Positions 49,541 to 57,548 of a stretch of 64,000 bases of DNA are shown piece by piece. A program made the translations under genes and the position numbers. The stretch's first letter is position 1, and the number at the start of each line of letters is the position of its first letter. Source of the DNA: Aromatoleum toluolicum (GTDB taxonomy: Bacteria; Pseudomonadota; Gammaproteobacteria; Burkholderiales; Rhodocyclaceae); the NCBI RefSeq assembly GCF_012911005.2, contig NZ_WTVS01000290.1:1-64000 (forward strand), written 5' to 3'. The notes under the pieces are model-generated. The model made no database searches and was not told the origin of the DNA. It was given only the letters and a program-made list of their open reading frames with translations.

Positions 49541-50008
49541 CTAGCCTTCCAAGCGGGTCAGCAGCGGGACAGCGCCGTAATTCCACCAGTCGAAAACCCG
49601 GTGCAGCGTGGCGCGCTGTTCTTCCTCGGTCGCGGTGCTGAAAAGGTTGTGCTGCCGGATCACGCGGCCAGCGTGGAAGGCTTGCAGCACCTCCAGCGGG
49701 GACGGGGCACCATCGAGGGCGCGCAGCGCCTCGCGCAGCTCGCCGTCTTTCACGAAGCCAGGCGGGAACGGCTGGCCACGGTCGGCGGCTGCGGTCGCGG
49801 CCTGCTCGATGTCGTGCAGTGTCCATTGCTTCATGATTCGATCCAGCAGGGCGGCGCGGCCCTCACGGACTCCCGCGCGCAGCGCGGCCGCTTGTTTTTC
49901 CAGTTCCTCGGCGCTGGCCAGCTTGGCGGCCAGCTTGTTGCGCTCGTTGCGGATCGGGTCGCCCACTTCCGGCAGCAGGTCAACCCAAGGCATGAATTTC
50001 GGTTGCAT
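49541..50008 (-). CDS. Leading-region protein of unknown function
   Basis: A 155-residue protein starting MQPKFMPWVDLLPEVGDPIR with helices around LAAKLASAEELEKQAAALRA. It lies in the operon of the DUF3560 methyltransferase. The ATG at 50008 follows a GGAG site and a hairpin (50028-50046). No family recognised. Confidence 0.6.
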   Translation of the reverse strand: MQPKFMPWVDLLPEVGDPIRNERNKLAAKLASAEELEKQAAALRAGVREGRAALLDRIMKQWTLHDIEQAATAAADRGQPFPPGFVKDGELREALRALDGAPSPLEVLQAFHAGRVIRQHNLFSTATEEEQRATLHRVFDWWNYGAVPLLTRLEG

Positions 50009-50027
50009 GGCTCGTACTCCTTGAGAG

Positions 50028-50046
50028 GCCCCGGCGAAGCCGGGGC
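50028..50046. repeat. Intergenic GC-rich hairpin
   Basis: GCCCCGGC-GAA-GCCGGGGC between the methyltransferase stop codon and the next start codon. Confidence 0.6.
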
Positions 50047-50061
50047 GCGTGCGTTGGTGGG

Positions 50062-52038
50062 TTAGGCGGTCAGGGTGAAAAGGGCGGTATTTACGGCGGT
50101 GCCGGATTCCGCGAAGGTATCGGGGGGCAGGTTCTCCCATTCGCCGCCGTGCTGCTCCACCAGCGGGCGGAGCTGGTCATTCTGGCGGGGGCCGTTGGCG
50201 CAGATCGCCACCAGCTTGCCGCCCGGCTTCAGGAAGCGCAGCGCGTGGCGGATGTGCTTGATGTCGTCGGCGTTGGCAAAGGGGGGATTCATCAGAATGC
50301 GGTCGAACGATCCCCACAGGGTTTCGGGCGTGCATTGCAGGAAATCACCGATCACCACGGCGCGGCGGTCTGCATCGAGGCGGCCGCCCAAGGCCGCGTT
50401 AATCTCCACGGCCACCACTTCGCAGCCCTCGGGCAACTGCTCCAGAATCCGGCCGGTGCCGGCGCTCGGCTCCAGCACGCGCATTCCCGGCTCGATGTCG
50501 GCCAGCTCAACCATGCGCGCGGCCAGATCGGCCGGGGTCGGGAAAAGTTGCGGGACGCTCACAACCTGCACGCCGGCTTTGAGCTGGTCGCGCATGGCTT
50601 GGAAGTCCTCGGCCATCGCGGCGCGGTTGTCGGTGCTCTCGGTGCTGGCCGGGGCCTGCTCGGCCGTCACCGGGGCCGGGGCCACGGGTTCGCGCTCGAA
50701 TTTCACCGGCTCGGCCGCCTCGGGCGCGGGCTTGTCCACGCGCTTGGCGTCGGTGATGTAAACCTGCACGATCCGATAGCCGCTATTGGCCAAAAAGGCG
50801 GTGCGGTAGCGGTACGCGCCATGCTCGGCCGTGGCTTGCGCGGTGCGGGTGCCCTTGTAATCGGTGGGCTTGCGCTTGTATTCCTCGGCGGTCATTTCGA
50901 TGAAGCCTTCACCGGGGAAATTCACCAGCGGCGGCAGCTTGGCGGCCTTCTTGACCTTGGCGGCGTCTTCCTCGGTCGGCGCGCGGTAGTCCTTGATTTC
51001 CTCAATGCCACGCACGCGCACATAACGGGCGTTCGTGGTCACGCTGTTGATCTGGCCGCCCTTCTTATTGACGCGCATCACCACCAGCCATTCACCATCA
51101 ACCAGGACACGGCCGCCCGGCTGGATGTCGAAACCCTCGGCCTTCAAACCGCCTTGCTCGTCCAGCATGGCGCGCTCGTAGGCAATCCGGTTTTCATAGT
51201 GGGCAATCCAGCGGTCACAGTGGGCAACCGTGGCCGGGTAGGTCTTCTTGGCGGCCTCGATCACTTCGGCCAGGGTGCGCGGCGCGTAGAGGTTCGGATG
51301 CGAGCCGTTCAAGGCGTCGTAAGCGGTCGGGGTGTGGCTCCAGTCTTCGCGGTCGCCTTCCTTGCGCGGCAAGTGCAGCCAGCACATGCCAGCGATGCGC
51401 AGGGCCACGGCCTTTTGCAGCTCGGCGTCTTGCTCGGCCTCGCATTCAAGCCACAGCTTCAGCCACATTTCGGCCTCTTGCTTGCTGCGCTCCTGTTTGC
51501 GCTTGTCGGCCTCCAGCCCCTTGATGCGGCGATGACGGACGGCGGGCAGCTCCTTGTATTTCGCATGACGCAGGGCACCGGCTGCGCGCTGCTTCCAGTA
51601 TTCGGAGGTTTCCCACATCTGCACGGCGCGGCGCATCCCATTTTCCATGCGCTCGGCGTCCTTGCGGGCCTTGCGTTCGCTGTGATGGCCCACAAGGATG
51701 GGTTGCCCGAACTCGAACCGCTGCCCGATGGCCTGCACGGCGTTGCGCGCTGCGCTGGCGTCATGGGCGCGCTTGTCGCTGTAGTCCTCGAAGCGGTCGG
51801 CGCGTTCCTCGGCGCGCTCAACTAGGCCCGTGTCCTCGTCGCCAATCTCGCCGCACAGTTCCATCAGGAGGTCTTCGCGGGCCGGCGTCCACATGGGGGC
51901 CACGAAAAGCTCTTGACGGGGTGCCCACTTGAAGCCGGCCGCCTTCACGCGCTCATAAGTCGCGCTGTCCAGTCGTGAGGACGGGTAAAGGCGCAGCTTG
52001 TTGTCTTCGGGGGAATAGGTGGCGGTCAGCGTTTGCAT
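50062..52038 (-). CDS. DUF3560 domain protein with C-terminal SAM methyltransferase
   Basis: A 658-residue protein. The N-terminal region (about 110-190) has HHSERKARKDAERMENGMRR and the basic helices of DUF3560. The C-terminal part (about 510-655) is a Rossmann methyltransferase with LEPSAGTGRILEQLP and NPPFANADDIKH, the NPPF type that modifies adenine or other amino groups. It may protect incoming plasmid DNA from restriction, a frequent function in leading regions. The promoter and leader (52039-52181) are duplicated before the gene at 58467. Confidence 0.85.
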   Translation of the reverse strand: MQTLTATYSPEDNKLRLYPSSRLDSATYERVKAAGFKWAPRQELFVAPMWTPAREDLLMELCGEIGDEDTGLVERAEERADRFEDYSDKRAHDASAARNAVQAIGQRFEFGQPILVGHHSERKARKDAERMENGMRRAVQMWETSEYWKQRAAGALRHAKYKELPAVRHRRIKGLEADKRKQERSKQEAEMWLKLWLECEAEQDAELQKAVALRIAGMCWLHLPRKEGDREDWSHTPTAYDALNGSHPNLYAPRTLAEVIEAAKKTYPATVAHCDRWIAHYENRIAYERAMLDEQGGLKAEGFDIQPGGRVLVDGEWLVVMRVNKKGGQINSVTTNARYVRVRGIEEIKDYRAPTEEDAAKVKKAAKLPPLVNFPGEGFIEMTAEEYKRKPTDYKGTRTAQATAEHGAYRYRTAFLANSGYRIVQVYITDAKRVDKPAPEAAEPVKFEREPVAPAPVTAEQAPASTESTDNRAAMAEDFQAMRDQLKAGVQVVSVPQLFPTPADLAARMVELADIEPGMRVLEPSAGTGRILEQLPEGCEVVAVEINAALGGRLDADRRAVVIGDFLQCTPETLWGSFDRILMNPPFANADDIKHIRHALRFLKPGGKLVAICANGPRQNDQLRPLVEQHGGEWENLPPDTFAESGTAVNTALFTLTA

Positions 52039-52178
52039 GGTCGTTTTCCTTATGCGGAGGGTTGAAGATGGTCTAAGCGGCTGGGGTCTGGTCTGCTCAC
52101 CGTCACCCCTGCCGGGGCATCGCCTCATCACTGAAGCAATGCCTATATTCTACCCGTCAAACTATTGACCGTCAATAG
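52036..52178. repeat. Duplicated promoter-leader, copy 1
   Basis: About 143 bases running from the start codon of the methyltransferase gene through its leader and promoter are nearly identical to 58686-58829 (one inserted A). Both genes even begin with ATG-CAR-ACN (MQT). Two operons are thus driven by the same control region. Confidence 0.9.
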
Positions 52179-52181
52179 TTT
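52147..52181 (-). promoter_or_regulatory. Leftward sigma-70 promoter with palindromic operator
   Basis: TTGACG at 52170-52175 and TAGAAT at 52147-52152, spacer 17. A near-perfect 23-bp palindrome (AAACTATTGACCGTCAATAG plus TTT, 52159-52181) covers the -35 box, so a repressor would block RNA polymerase. Transcription starts near 52140, leaving a leader of about 100 nt before the methyltransferase. Confidence 0.85.
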
Positions 52182-52190
52182 GTGAGAGAA

Positions 52191-52827
52191 AAAAGCCTGA
52201 TTTTTCGCGGGTTCCCGGCTTGTGTTTCTTCGGGGTTCAGGCAAGCTACCTTGGAGCCTCGGGGCGGGGTTTGGGGGCCGGAACAGGCCCCCAAGGTGTT
52301 GCAGTTGCTCTTGCCCCGCAGGGGCACAAGCTCCCCTGCTCCCCGTCGATTACCCACATGGCCAGCGGAGCGCGGGGCCGGCTTTTGCATCCCACCATCT
52401 ACCTCGTCGCCTCGGCGTCCAGGGGCACGCAGGACGGGCGCGGTCAAGGGAGAAACCGGAGGCCGCACGCGGAGCGCAGCCCGAAGGGCGAGCACCGAAC
52501 GGGTGAGGATTTCAGGGCGCAGCCCGGCCCTTGACCGGAGAAGCCCGGCCGGAGGGCACCATGACGACGAATAAAGGCGCGAGGTAGTGGTGGGGTGCGG
52601 CCCCGCGCGTAGCGGATTCAGCGCACCAGCGCCGGCACACCACGGATCAGATCCACAGCCCGAACTTTCGCGCGCGAAAGTTCCTCGGTGCGGCCTTCAG
52701 GCCGGGCAAGCGGAGCGCGCAGCGCCGGCACGGCGCGGAGGCGTCAGGGATTGACGCCCGAAGGGGCGAGACGCCGCAGGCGGCTCGATGCGCAGCACGA
52801 AAGCCCGGCCCCGCAGGGGAGACGCCC
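52191..52827. repeat. 637-bp long direct repeat, copy 2
   Basis: Nearly identical to copies at 1-637 and 55516-56152. The left end abuts the 52.1-kb promoter and the right end falls at the stop codon of the zinc-ribbon gene. It includes dispersed palindrome site 15. Confidence 0.97.
52662..52683. repeat. Dispersed palindrome, site 15
   Basis: The copy carried in long repeat copy 2; same 22-bp palindrome as at 472-493. Confidence 0.9.
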
Positions 52828-53042
52828 TAACGACGGCGGGAATCCTGGTGCAACAGGTCATAGACGCCCTGCCCTTCGCTGTGCTGGCAATACTGGCACC
52901 AGCGGAGCATCCCCGCAGCCGTGGCCCGCCATTGCGTCATGCCGCGCTTTGCACACGCCGGGCAAAGCCCACGTTTCGGCTTCCGGGAACCGAAGCCCTG
53001 GCCAGCTCTCACGCCCACGGCGCGCACCCGGAAAAGGGCCAT
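52827..53042 (-). CDS. Small zinc-ribbon protein
   Basis: A 71-residue basic protein with CPACAKRG and, after 18 residues, WCQYCQHSEG: two Cys-x2-Cys knuckles of a zinc ribbon. The stop codon falls at the edge of long repeat copy 2. The ribosome site is weak and the start could differ. It may bind nucleic acid. Confidence 0.55.
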   Translation of the reverse strand: MALFRVRAVGVRAGQGFGSRKPKRGLCPACAKRGMTQWRATAAGMLRWCQYCQHSEGQGVYDLLHQDSRRR

Positions 53043-53139
53043 GCAGGGACGGCGTAGCCGTGCCGGCCAAGCCCAGCAGGATGCCGCGCGGCGGGGCGCA
53101 GCCCCAAGAGCGCCCGCCCGCGCAGGCGGGCGGTGGTCA

Positions 53140-53370
53140 TCAGCATTGCCAGTTGGCACGGAAGCCGCGCCAGTCGCGGGCCACAAAGCCGGTGGCCGAT
53201 TCGAGCGCGGCGGCCAGGGCCTCGGCGCGCGCATGGGACGAGTGGCGGCGGATCGCGGCCGCGAACTCGGCCAGGGTCAGGCGGGAACCCCAGCGCACCA
53301 AGTAGCCCCATGCGGCGATAGCGTGGCGGATCAGTTCGTTGGTGGCAGTGTCGGTAGCGGTCTTGCTCAT
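53140..53370 (-). CDS. Small leading-region protein
   Basis: A 76-residue helical protein starting MSKTATDTATNELIRHAIAA; AAGGA upstream. It contains WGYLVRWGSRLTLAEFAAAI. No family recognised. Bases 53371-53477 hold two GC-rich hairpins (CTGACGCGC/GCGCGTCAG near 53406-53442 and GCGCCGGCC/GGCCGGCGC at 53451-53471) and no gene. Confidence 0.55.
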   Translation of the reverse strand: MSKTATDTATNELIRHAIAAWGYLVRWGSRLTLAEFAAAIRRHSSHARAEALAAALESATGFVARDWRGFRANWQC

Positions 53371-53450
53371 GGTCATGTCCTTGGGTTGGATGGTCGAGGG
53401 TGAGGCTGACGCGCGGGCCTGCTCGCCCTGGTGCGCGTCAGCCGGGTGCA

Positions 53451-53471
53451 GCGCCGGCCAGCGGCCGGCGC
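53451..53471. repeat. Intergenic GC-rich hairpin
   Basis: GCGCCGGCC-AGC-GGCCGGCGC, directly after the stop codon of the gene at 53478 (leftward). Confidence 0.6.
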
Positions 53472-53477
53472 TCCGAT

Positions 53478-53786
53478 TTAGGCGGCGGCCTCCAGCTCGG
53501 GCACGGCGCGGGATTCATCCAGGCGCAAGCGGGATTCGGGAACCGGGAACCACGGGCAATCCCAGTCCAGCAGATAGCGCGCGCCGTTCGCGTACTGGCC
53601 GCACGGCGAAGCCGGGCGCTGATAGAAGCCGGTGACACGCAAGGGAAACTCAATGCCTGCCGGGTTCGTGTAAATCACTGGATCGCCGGCTTTGAACCGC
53701 AAGGGCTGGCCGTTCTCGGGTGCATAGGGCTTTTGCGCGTCGTGCTGGGCGGTGACTTCCTCGGCCCATTCGTGGTGGCTGCTCAT
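53478..53786 (-). CDS. Leading-region protein of unknown function
   Basis: A 102-residue soluble protein starting MSSHHEWAEEVTAQHDAQKP, beta-rich in the middle (FKAGDPVIYTNPAGIEFPLR), with a possible SH3-like fold. Part of the ssb operon. No family recognised. Confidence 0.6.
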   Translation of the reverse strand: MSSHHEWAEEVTAQHDAQKPYAPENGQPLRFKAGDPVIYTNPAGIEFPLRVTGFYQRPASPCGQYANGARYLLDWDCPWFPVPESRLRLDESRAVPELEAAA

Positions 53787-53818
53787 GGTGTCGTCCTTCG
53801 TGTAGTGGTGGGAGGGAG

Positions 53819-53847
53819 GCCCGGCCGCGCGTCCAGCGTGGCCGGGC
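53819..53847. repeat. Intergenic GC-rich hairpin
   Basis: GCCCGGCC/GGCCGGGC with a 13-base loop between the DUF932 stop codon and the next gene. Confidence 0.55.
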
Positions 53848-53855
53848 GGCTCGGG

Positions 53856-54683
53856 TTAGCCCTTCAGGCGGCGCATTTCCTCGGCCAGCACCCACAAGGC
53901 GCGGTTCAGCTTAACGCTCTGGTCGATGCCGTTGACCGGGCGCGTCGTGGTGGTGCGGCCGCTGCGGTTGCGGCCGCGCAGTCCGCCCTTCATCATGTTT
54001 TCCTGCACGCGGTTGAAGGTCGTCCACATATCGTCGCGGCGATCCTCGAAGCGGCGCGGGGCCAGGATTTGGGATTCAGTCACGGGCACAGCCCCGCTGT
54101 CCTGGTCGTCGTACTTCAGGGCCAGTGCAGCGCGGGCAAAGGCGGCCTGCTCGCCCTGGTTGAGCGTGAGCACCTGCATGGCCTCGCGCTGGGTGGTGGC
54201 TTCCTCGAAGCTGTCCAGCACCTTGAAAGCGCCTTCGATCACATCGCCCACCACGTCGCCGTTATGGCGCACGCGGATGTCGCTGGTTGTCTCGCCGCAT
54301 ACCATGCCGTTAGAGCACACAAAGCGGAACATGCCGGCCAGCATCTGGTAGCTGCTGGTGCCGTCGTGGCTGTTCAGCAGGATGATTTCATTCGCCTCGC
54401 GGCCGGCGATCTGGTCGGCGTGGCGCAGGCGGATCATGTGCTTGGTGTGCTCGCGCTTTTCCTCGTTGCGCACGCGGGTCTGGCAAACCATGAAGGGCTG
54501 GAAACCCTCTTTGCGCAGGCCGTTCAGAACGTCAATGGTCGGGATATAGGTGTAACGCGCGGAGCGGCTTTCGTGGGCGGCCTCGGCAAAAATCGAGGGG
54601 GCCACGGCGCGGATTTGGTCATCCGACAGGGGCATGTCGGCGCGGATACCGGAAGCATTGCGGAAGCGGCTTGCGAGTTGCAT
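53856..54683 (-). CDS. DUF932 family protein
   Basis: A 275-residue protein with YTYIPTIDVLNGLRKEGFQP, EIILLNSHDGTSSYQMLAGM and VCSNGMVCG, the signature of DUF932 (phage/plasmid-like protein family). Such genes are common in leading regions beside ssb. Function unknown. The start at 54683 follows GGAG; an ATG two codons earlier is also possible. Confidence 0.88.
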   Translation of the reverse strand: MQLASRFRNASGIRADMPLSDDQIRAVAPSIFAEAAHESRSARYTYIPTIDVLNGLRKEGFQPFMVCQTRVRNEEKREHTKHMIRLRHADQIAGREANEIILLNSHDGTSSYQMLAGMFRFVCSNGMVCGETTSDIRVRHNGDVVGDVIEGAFKVLDSFEEATTQREAMQVLTLNQGEQAAFARAALALKYDDQDSGAVPVTESQILAPRRFEDRRDDMWTTFNRVQENMMKGGLRGRNRSGRTTTTRPVNGIDQSVKLNRALWVLAEEMRRLKG

Positions 54684-54734
54684 GGTCATTTCTCCAGTGA
54701 GTTGATGATGGTCTAGGGATCAAAGGGCCGATAA

Positions 54735-54754
54735 GCCCGGCCTGCTCGCCGGGC
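54735..54754. repeat. Intergenic GC-rich hairpin
   Basis: GCCCGG/CCGGGC with an eight-base loop after the stop codon of the 59-residue protein gene. Confidence 0.55.
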
Positions 54755-54765
54755 CTGTCGGTTGT

Positions 54766-54945
54766 TCAGGTCTGCGGCGCGGATTCGCGCAACATCCCTT
54801 GAATCTTGGCTTGGAGGTCTTCCAAGCGGGCCACCGCCTCGGCGGTGCCTTCTTCGTTCGGGCAGTAGTCTTTTTTGTCGTCGATGAGGTTTTTCACTGC
54901 ATATTCCAGATCGAAAAGCTCATCACGGGTAAAGCTGCTGGCCAT
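54766..54945 (-). CDS. Small acidic helical protein (59 residues)
   Basis: A short frame MASSFTRDELFDLEYAVKNL with two helices and one Cys, starting two bases after the ssb stop codon in the same orientation. Composition and coupling support it. It could be an SSB partner; no motif shows this. Confidence 0.65.
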   Translation of the reverse strand: MASSFTRDELFDLEYAVKNLIDDKKDYCPNEEGTAEAVARLEDLQAKIQGMLRESAPQT

Positions 54946-54947
54946 GA

Positions 54948-55388
54948 TTAGCGGCGGCCTTGACCGGCTTGCTCGGTGCTGTCGTAGTCGCGCATCCAGT
55001 CGTCGTGCTCGGCGTTGCCGGGGCCTTGCTGCTGCTGGCCAGCGTCACCGCCTGCACGGTTGCCGCTGGGACGGCCCAGGTACTGCACGCGCTCGGCCTC
55101 GAAGTTGAAACCGCCCTTGCGTTCGGCCTGCTTGTACCAGCTACGAATCCGGCCCATCACCGCCACGGTGGAACCCTTCTTCAGAAACTTGGCGTCGTTC
55201 TCGGCTTGCTTGCCGTAGGTCGTCACCGGGATGAAGTCGGTTTCTTCGTGCTTCTTGCCGTCGCGGTCGAAATAGACGTTATCCACGGCGACAGTGAAGG
55301 TCACGGAAGGCGTGCCGCTGGGCGTGTAGCGCAATTCCACGTCCTTGGTCACGTTGCCCACGATGGTGAAAGTGTTGATGCTGGCCAT
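54948..55388 (-). CDS. Single-stranded DNA-binding protein
   Basis: A 146-residue SSB: OB fold with MASINTFTIVGNVTKDVELR, FIPVTTYGKQAENDAKFLKK and a linker rich in Gly/Gln. It coats incoming single-stranded plasmid DNA. The C-terminus (DDWMRDYDSTEQAGQGRR) lacks the acidic DDIPF-type tip that recruits partner proteins, which is notable. AAGGAGC precedes the ATG. Expression is from the operator-controlled promoter at 55473. Confidence 0.95.
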   Translation of the reverse strand: MASINTFTIVGNVTKDVELRYTPSGTPSVTFTVAVDNVYFDRDGKKHEETDFIPVTTYGKQAENDAKFLKKGSTVAVMGRIRSWYKQAERKGGFNFEAERVQYLGRPSGNRAGGDAGQQQQGPGNAEHDDWMRDYDSTEQAGQGRR

Positions 55389-55472
55389 GATCGAAGCTCC
55401 TTTTTTGCTCGGTTGATGGTGGTCTTTGCTGCCTGGTGCAGAACCGTTCTTTGTTCCTACACCATGAGTCAT

Positions 55473-55506
55473 ATTGTACCATAAAACTATTGACCGTCAA
55501 TAGTTT
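55473..55506 (-). promoter_or_regulatory. ssb promoter with palindromic operator
   Basis: TTGACG at 55495-55500 and TACAAT at 55473-55478, spacer 16. The same 23-bp palindrome as at 52159 (55484-55506) covers the -35 box. It drives ssb and the DUF932 operon. Confidence 0.85.
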
Positions 55507-55515
55507 GTGAGAGAG

Positions 55516-56152
55516 AAAAGCCTGATTTTTCGCGGGTTCCCGGCTTGTGTTTCTTCGGGGTTCAGGCAAGCTACCTTGGAGCCTCGGGGCGGGGTTTGGG
55601 GGCCGGAACAGGCCCCCAAGGTGTTGCAGTTGCTCTTGCCCCGCAGGGGCACAAGCTCCCCTGCTCCCCGTCGATTACCCACATGGCCAGCGGAGCGCGG
55701 GGCCGGCTTTTGCATCCCACCATCTACCTCGTCGCCTCGGCGTCCAGGGGCACGCAGGACGGGCGCGGTCAAGGGAGAAACCGGAGGCCGCACGCGGAGC
55801 GCAGCCCGAAGGGCGAGCACCGAACGGGTGAGGATTTCAGGGCGCAGCCCGGCCCTTGACCGGAGAAGCCCGGCCGGAGGGCACCATGACGACGAATAAA
55901 GGCGCGAGGTAGTGGTGGGGTGCGGCCCCGCGCGTAGCGGATTCAGCGCACCAGCGCCGGCACACCACGGATCAGATCCACAGCCTGAACTTTCGCGCGC
56001 GAAAGTTCCTCGGTGCGGCCTTCAGGCCGGGCAAGCGGAGCGCGCAGCGCCGGCACGGCGCGGAGGCGTCAGGGATTGACGCCCGAAGGGGCGAGACGCC
56101 GCAGGCGGCTCGATGCGCAGCACGAAAGCCCGGCCCCGCAGGGGAGACGCCC
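55516..56152. repeat. 637-bp long direct repeat, copy 3
   Basis: Nearly identical to the copies at 1 and 52191. The left edge abuts the ssb promoter; the right edge is six bases from the stop codon of the gene at 56158. Confidence 0.97.
55987..56008. repeat. Dispersed palindrome, site 16
   Basis: The copy carried in long repeat copy 3. Confidence 0.9.
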
Positions 56153-56157
56153 AGGGG

Positions 56158-56889
56158 TTAATACGGCGGGTCGTCATCCAAGCTGTCATCCACAGCCGGA
56201 AACGGGTTAATCCGGTAGCCCAAGTCTTCAATGGTACGGGCGTTGTCGGGTAGCTTGTCACGCATCCAAACCGGGATGCGGCCCTGCGCAAACAAATTGC
56301 ACTCGGTCGGCTCTCGATCAGCGGTCAGCCACTCAACACGGAATGCCTGCCCGCCGAAGCCGATTCCCTCGCCAAGCACATTCCAGGTGTAATGCACGCC
56401 CTGGTAGATCACGCGCTGAATATCGGTGGCGTCGGCCAGCTCGGCCCAATAGGACTCCAGTTGCGAGACGGCATCCGATTTCGCCCGCTCGATCCGGGCC
56501 AAGGTGTCGGCGTCAGGGGTCGGACTGGCAGAAAAGGACAGGACTTGACGCCAGCCAGCGGCCGCATCCTCATGCGTGAAACCAGCGTGGATTCGCAACG
56601 GCTGCTCGGTAAAGCAATGCCGGGTTTCGCGCGTGTCATCGTTGAGGTGGATTTCCACGGACTGCCGCTTCGCCCGCAGCCAAGCCGTTCGCGCGGCCTG
56701 CTCCAAGCGGTCAGCCTCGCCCTTCGCGGTCCGACCTTCCGCATCGAGGCGGGATTGTTCGGCGCTGCCATCTTCGGCATCCACGCAGCGCAGAAAAACA
56801 GCGCGATGATGCGCTTTCGCGTCCTCCCAAGCCTGGAATTCCTGGGGGACGGCGTGCGGGGCGTCAATGAGGAAAAAATCGACGGTCAT
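56158..56889 (-). CDS. Leading-region protein of unknown function
   Basis: A 243-residue acidic protein starting MTVDFFLIDAPHAVPQEFQA with a coiled-coil-like stretch (about 40-70) and a beta-rich C-terminal half. No family recognised. It is the last gene of the 58.8-kb operon, ending at long repeat copy 3. Confidence 0.65.
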   Translation of the reverse strand: MTVDFFLIDAPHAVPQEFQAWEDAKAHHRAVFLRCVDAEDGSAEQSRLDAEGRTAKGEADRLEQAARTAWLRAKRQSVEIHLNDDTRETRHCFTEQPLRIHAGFTHEDAAAGWRQVLSFSASPTPDADTLARIERAKSDAVSQLESYWAELADATDIQRVIYQGVHYTWNVLGEGIGFGGQAFRVEWLTADREPTECNLFAQGRIPVWMRDKLPDNARTIEDLGYRINPFPAVDDSLDDDPPY

Positions 56890-56908
56890 GATGTTCTCCG
56901 AGTTCCTG

Positions 56909-57526
56909 TTAATACCGGGCACGGAAAGGCTCGGATTGCCGCCAGTTGCGATCAAAATGGGCCAGATATGCCTTGGCCAGCGCCGGATTATTCCAGTTCA
57001 CCAGGACATTCTCCGAATTCACGCGCGCGGCCGCGTCGGAGTAGTTGAAGCTCCCCAGCTCGACAGTCTGGCGATCCACGATCAGCACCTTGTCATGGTG
57101 GATCGGGTAAGCGGAAATTACGCGCACGTCGCAGCCAGCTTCAGCCAGCGCCGAAAGGGCCGCCCGGCCCTTTCCGCTCCGGTCGTCGGTGACGTTGTTC
57201 TTGTAGTCGGCCACCAGGGAAACGGCCACCCCGCGCTTGGCCGCGCGCAGCAGCGCGGCCACCACGCGCGGGCTGGTGAAGCTGTAGGACAGTGCCTTGA
57301 TGTCTGTCTTCGCGGAGTCGATGACGCGAAGCACCAGGGCCTCGGCCCCGCCTTTGGGAGAAAAGCCCACCTCGATGGAGCCGGCCGCAGGCACGGATAC
57401 GGGCGCGGCTGTCTCGATGGCATCGGCCAGCTCGCGCAGCACGCCGGGCTTGTAGGCGGAAGCGGAGCCGGCCCAGCTCAAGGCGAGGCCGGCGAGGATC
57501 ACAGGAAGGAAGCGAGGGGGTTTCAT
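56909..57526 (-). CDS. Exported phospholipase-D family nuclease (Nuc-like)
   Basis: A 205-residue protein with a signal peptide (ending GSASA) and a single HKD motif: IHHDKVLIVDRQTVELGSFN. This matches the periplasmic Nuc endonuclease of pKM101-type plasmids. It acts as a dimer on nucleic acid in the periplasm. Start at 57526 is followed by the signal peptide. Confidence 0.9.
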   Translation of the reverse strand: MKPPRFLPVILAGLALSWAGSASAYKPGVLRELADAIETAAPVSVPAAGSIEVGFSPKGGAEALVLRVIDSAKTDIKALSYSFTSPRVVAALLRAAKRGVAVSLVADYKNNVTDDRSGKGRAALSALAEAGCDVRVISAYPIHHDKVLIVDRQTVELGSFNYSDAAARVNSENVLVNWNNPALAKAYLAHFDRNWRQSEPFRARY

Positions 57527-57548
57527 GGGGTAGCTCCAGGAAGTTCGA

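Noticed and set aside
1..56152. Open frames inside the three 637-bp repeats
   Set aside because: They repeat exactly with the DNA, show no family motifs and have no clear ribosome sites; the conservation is explained by the repeat itself.
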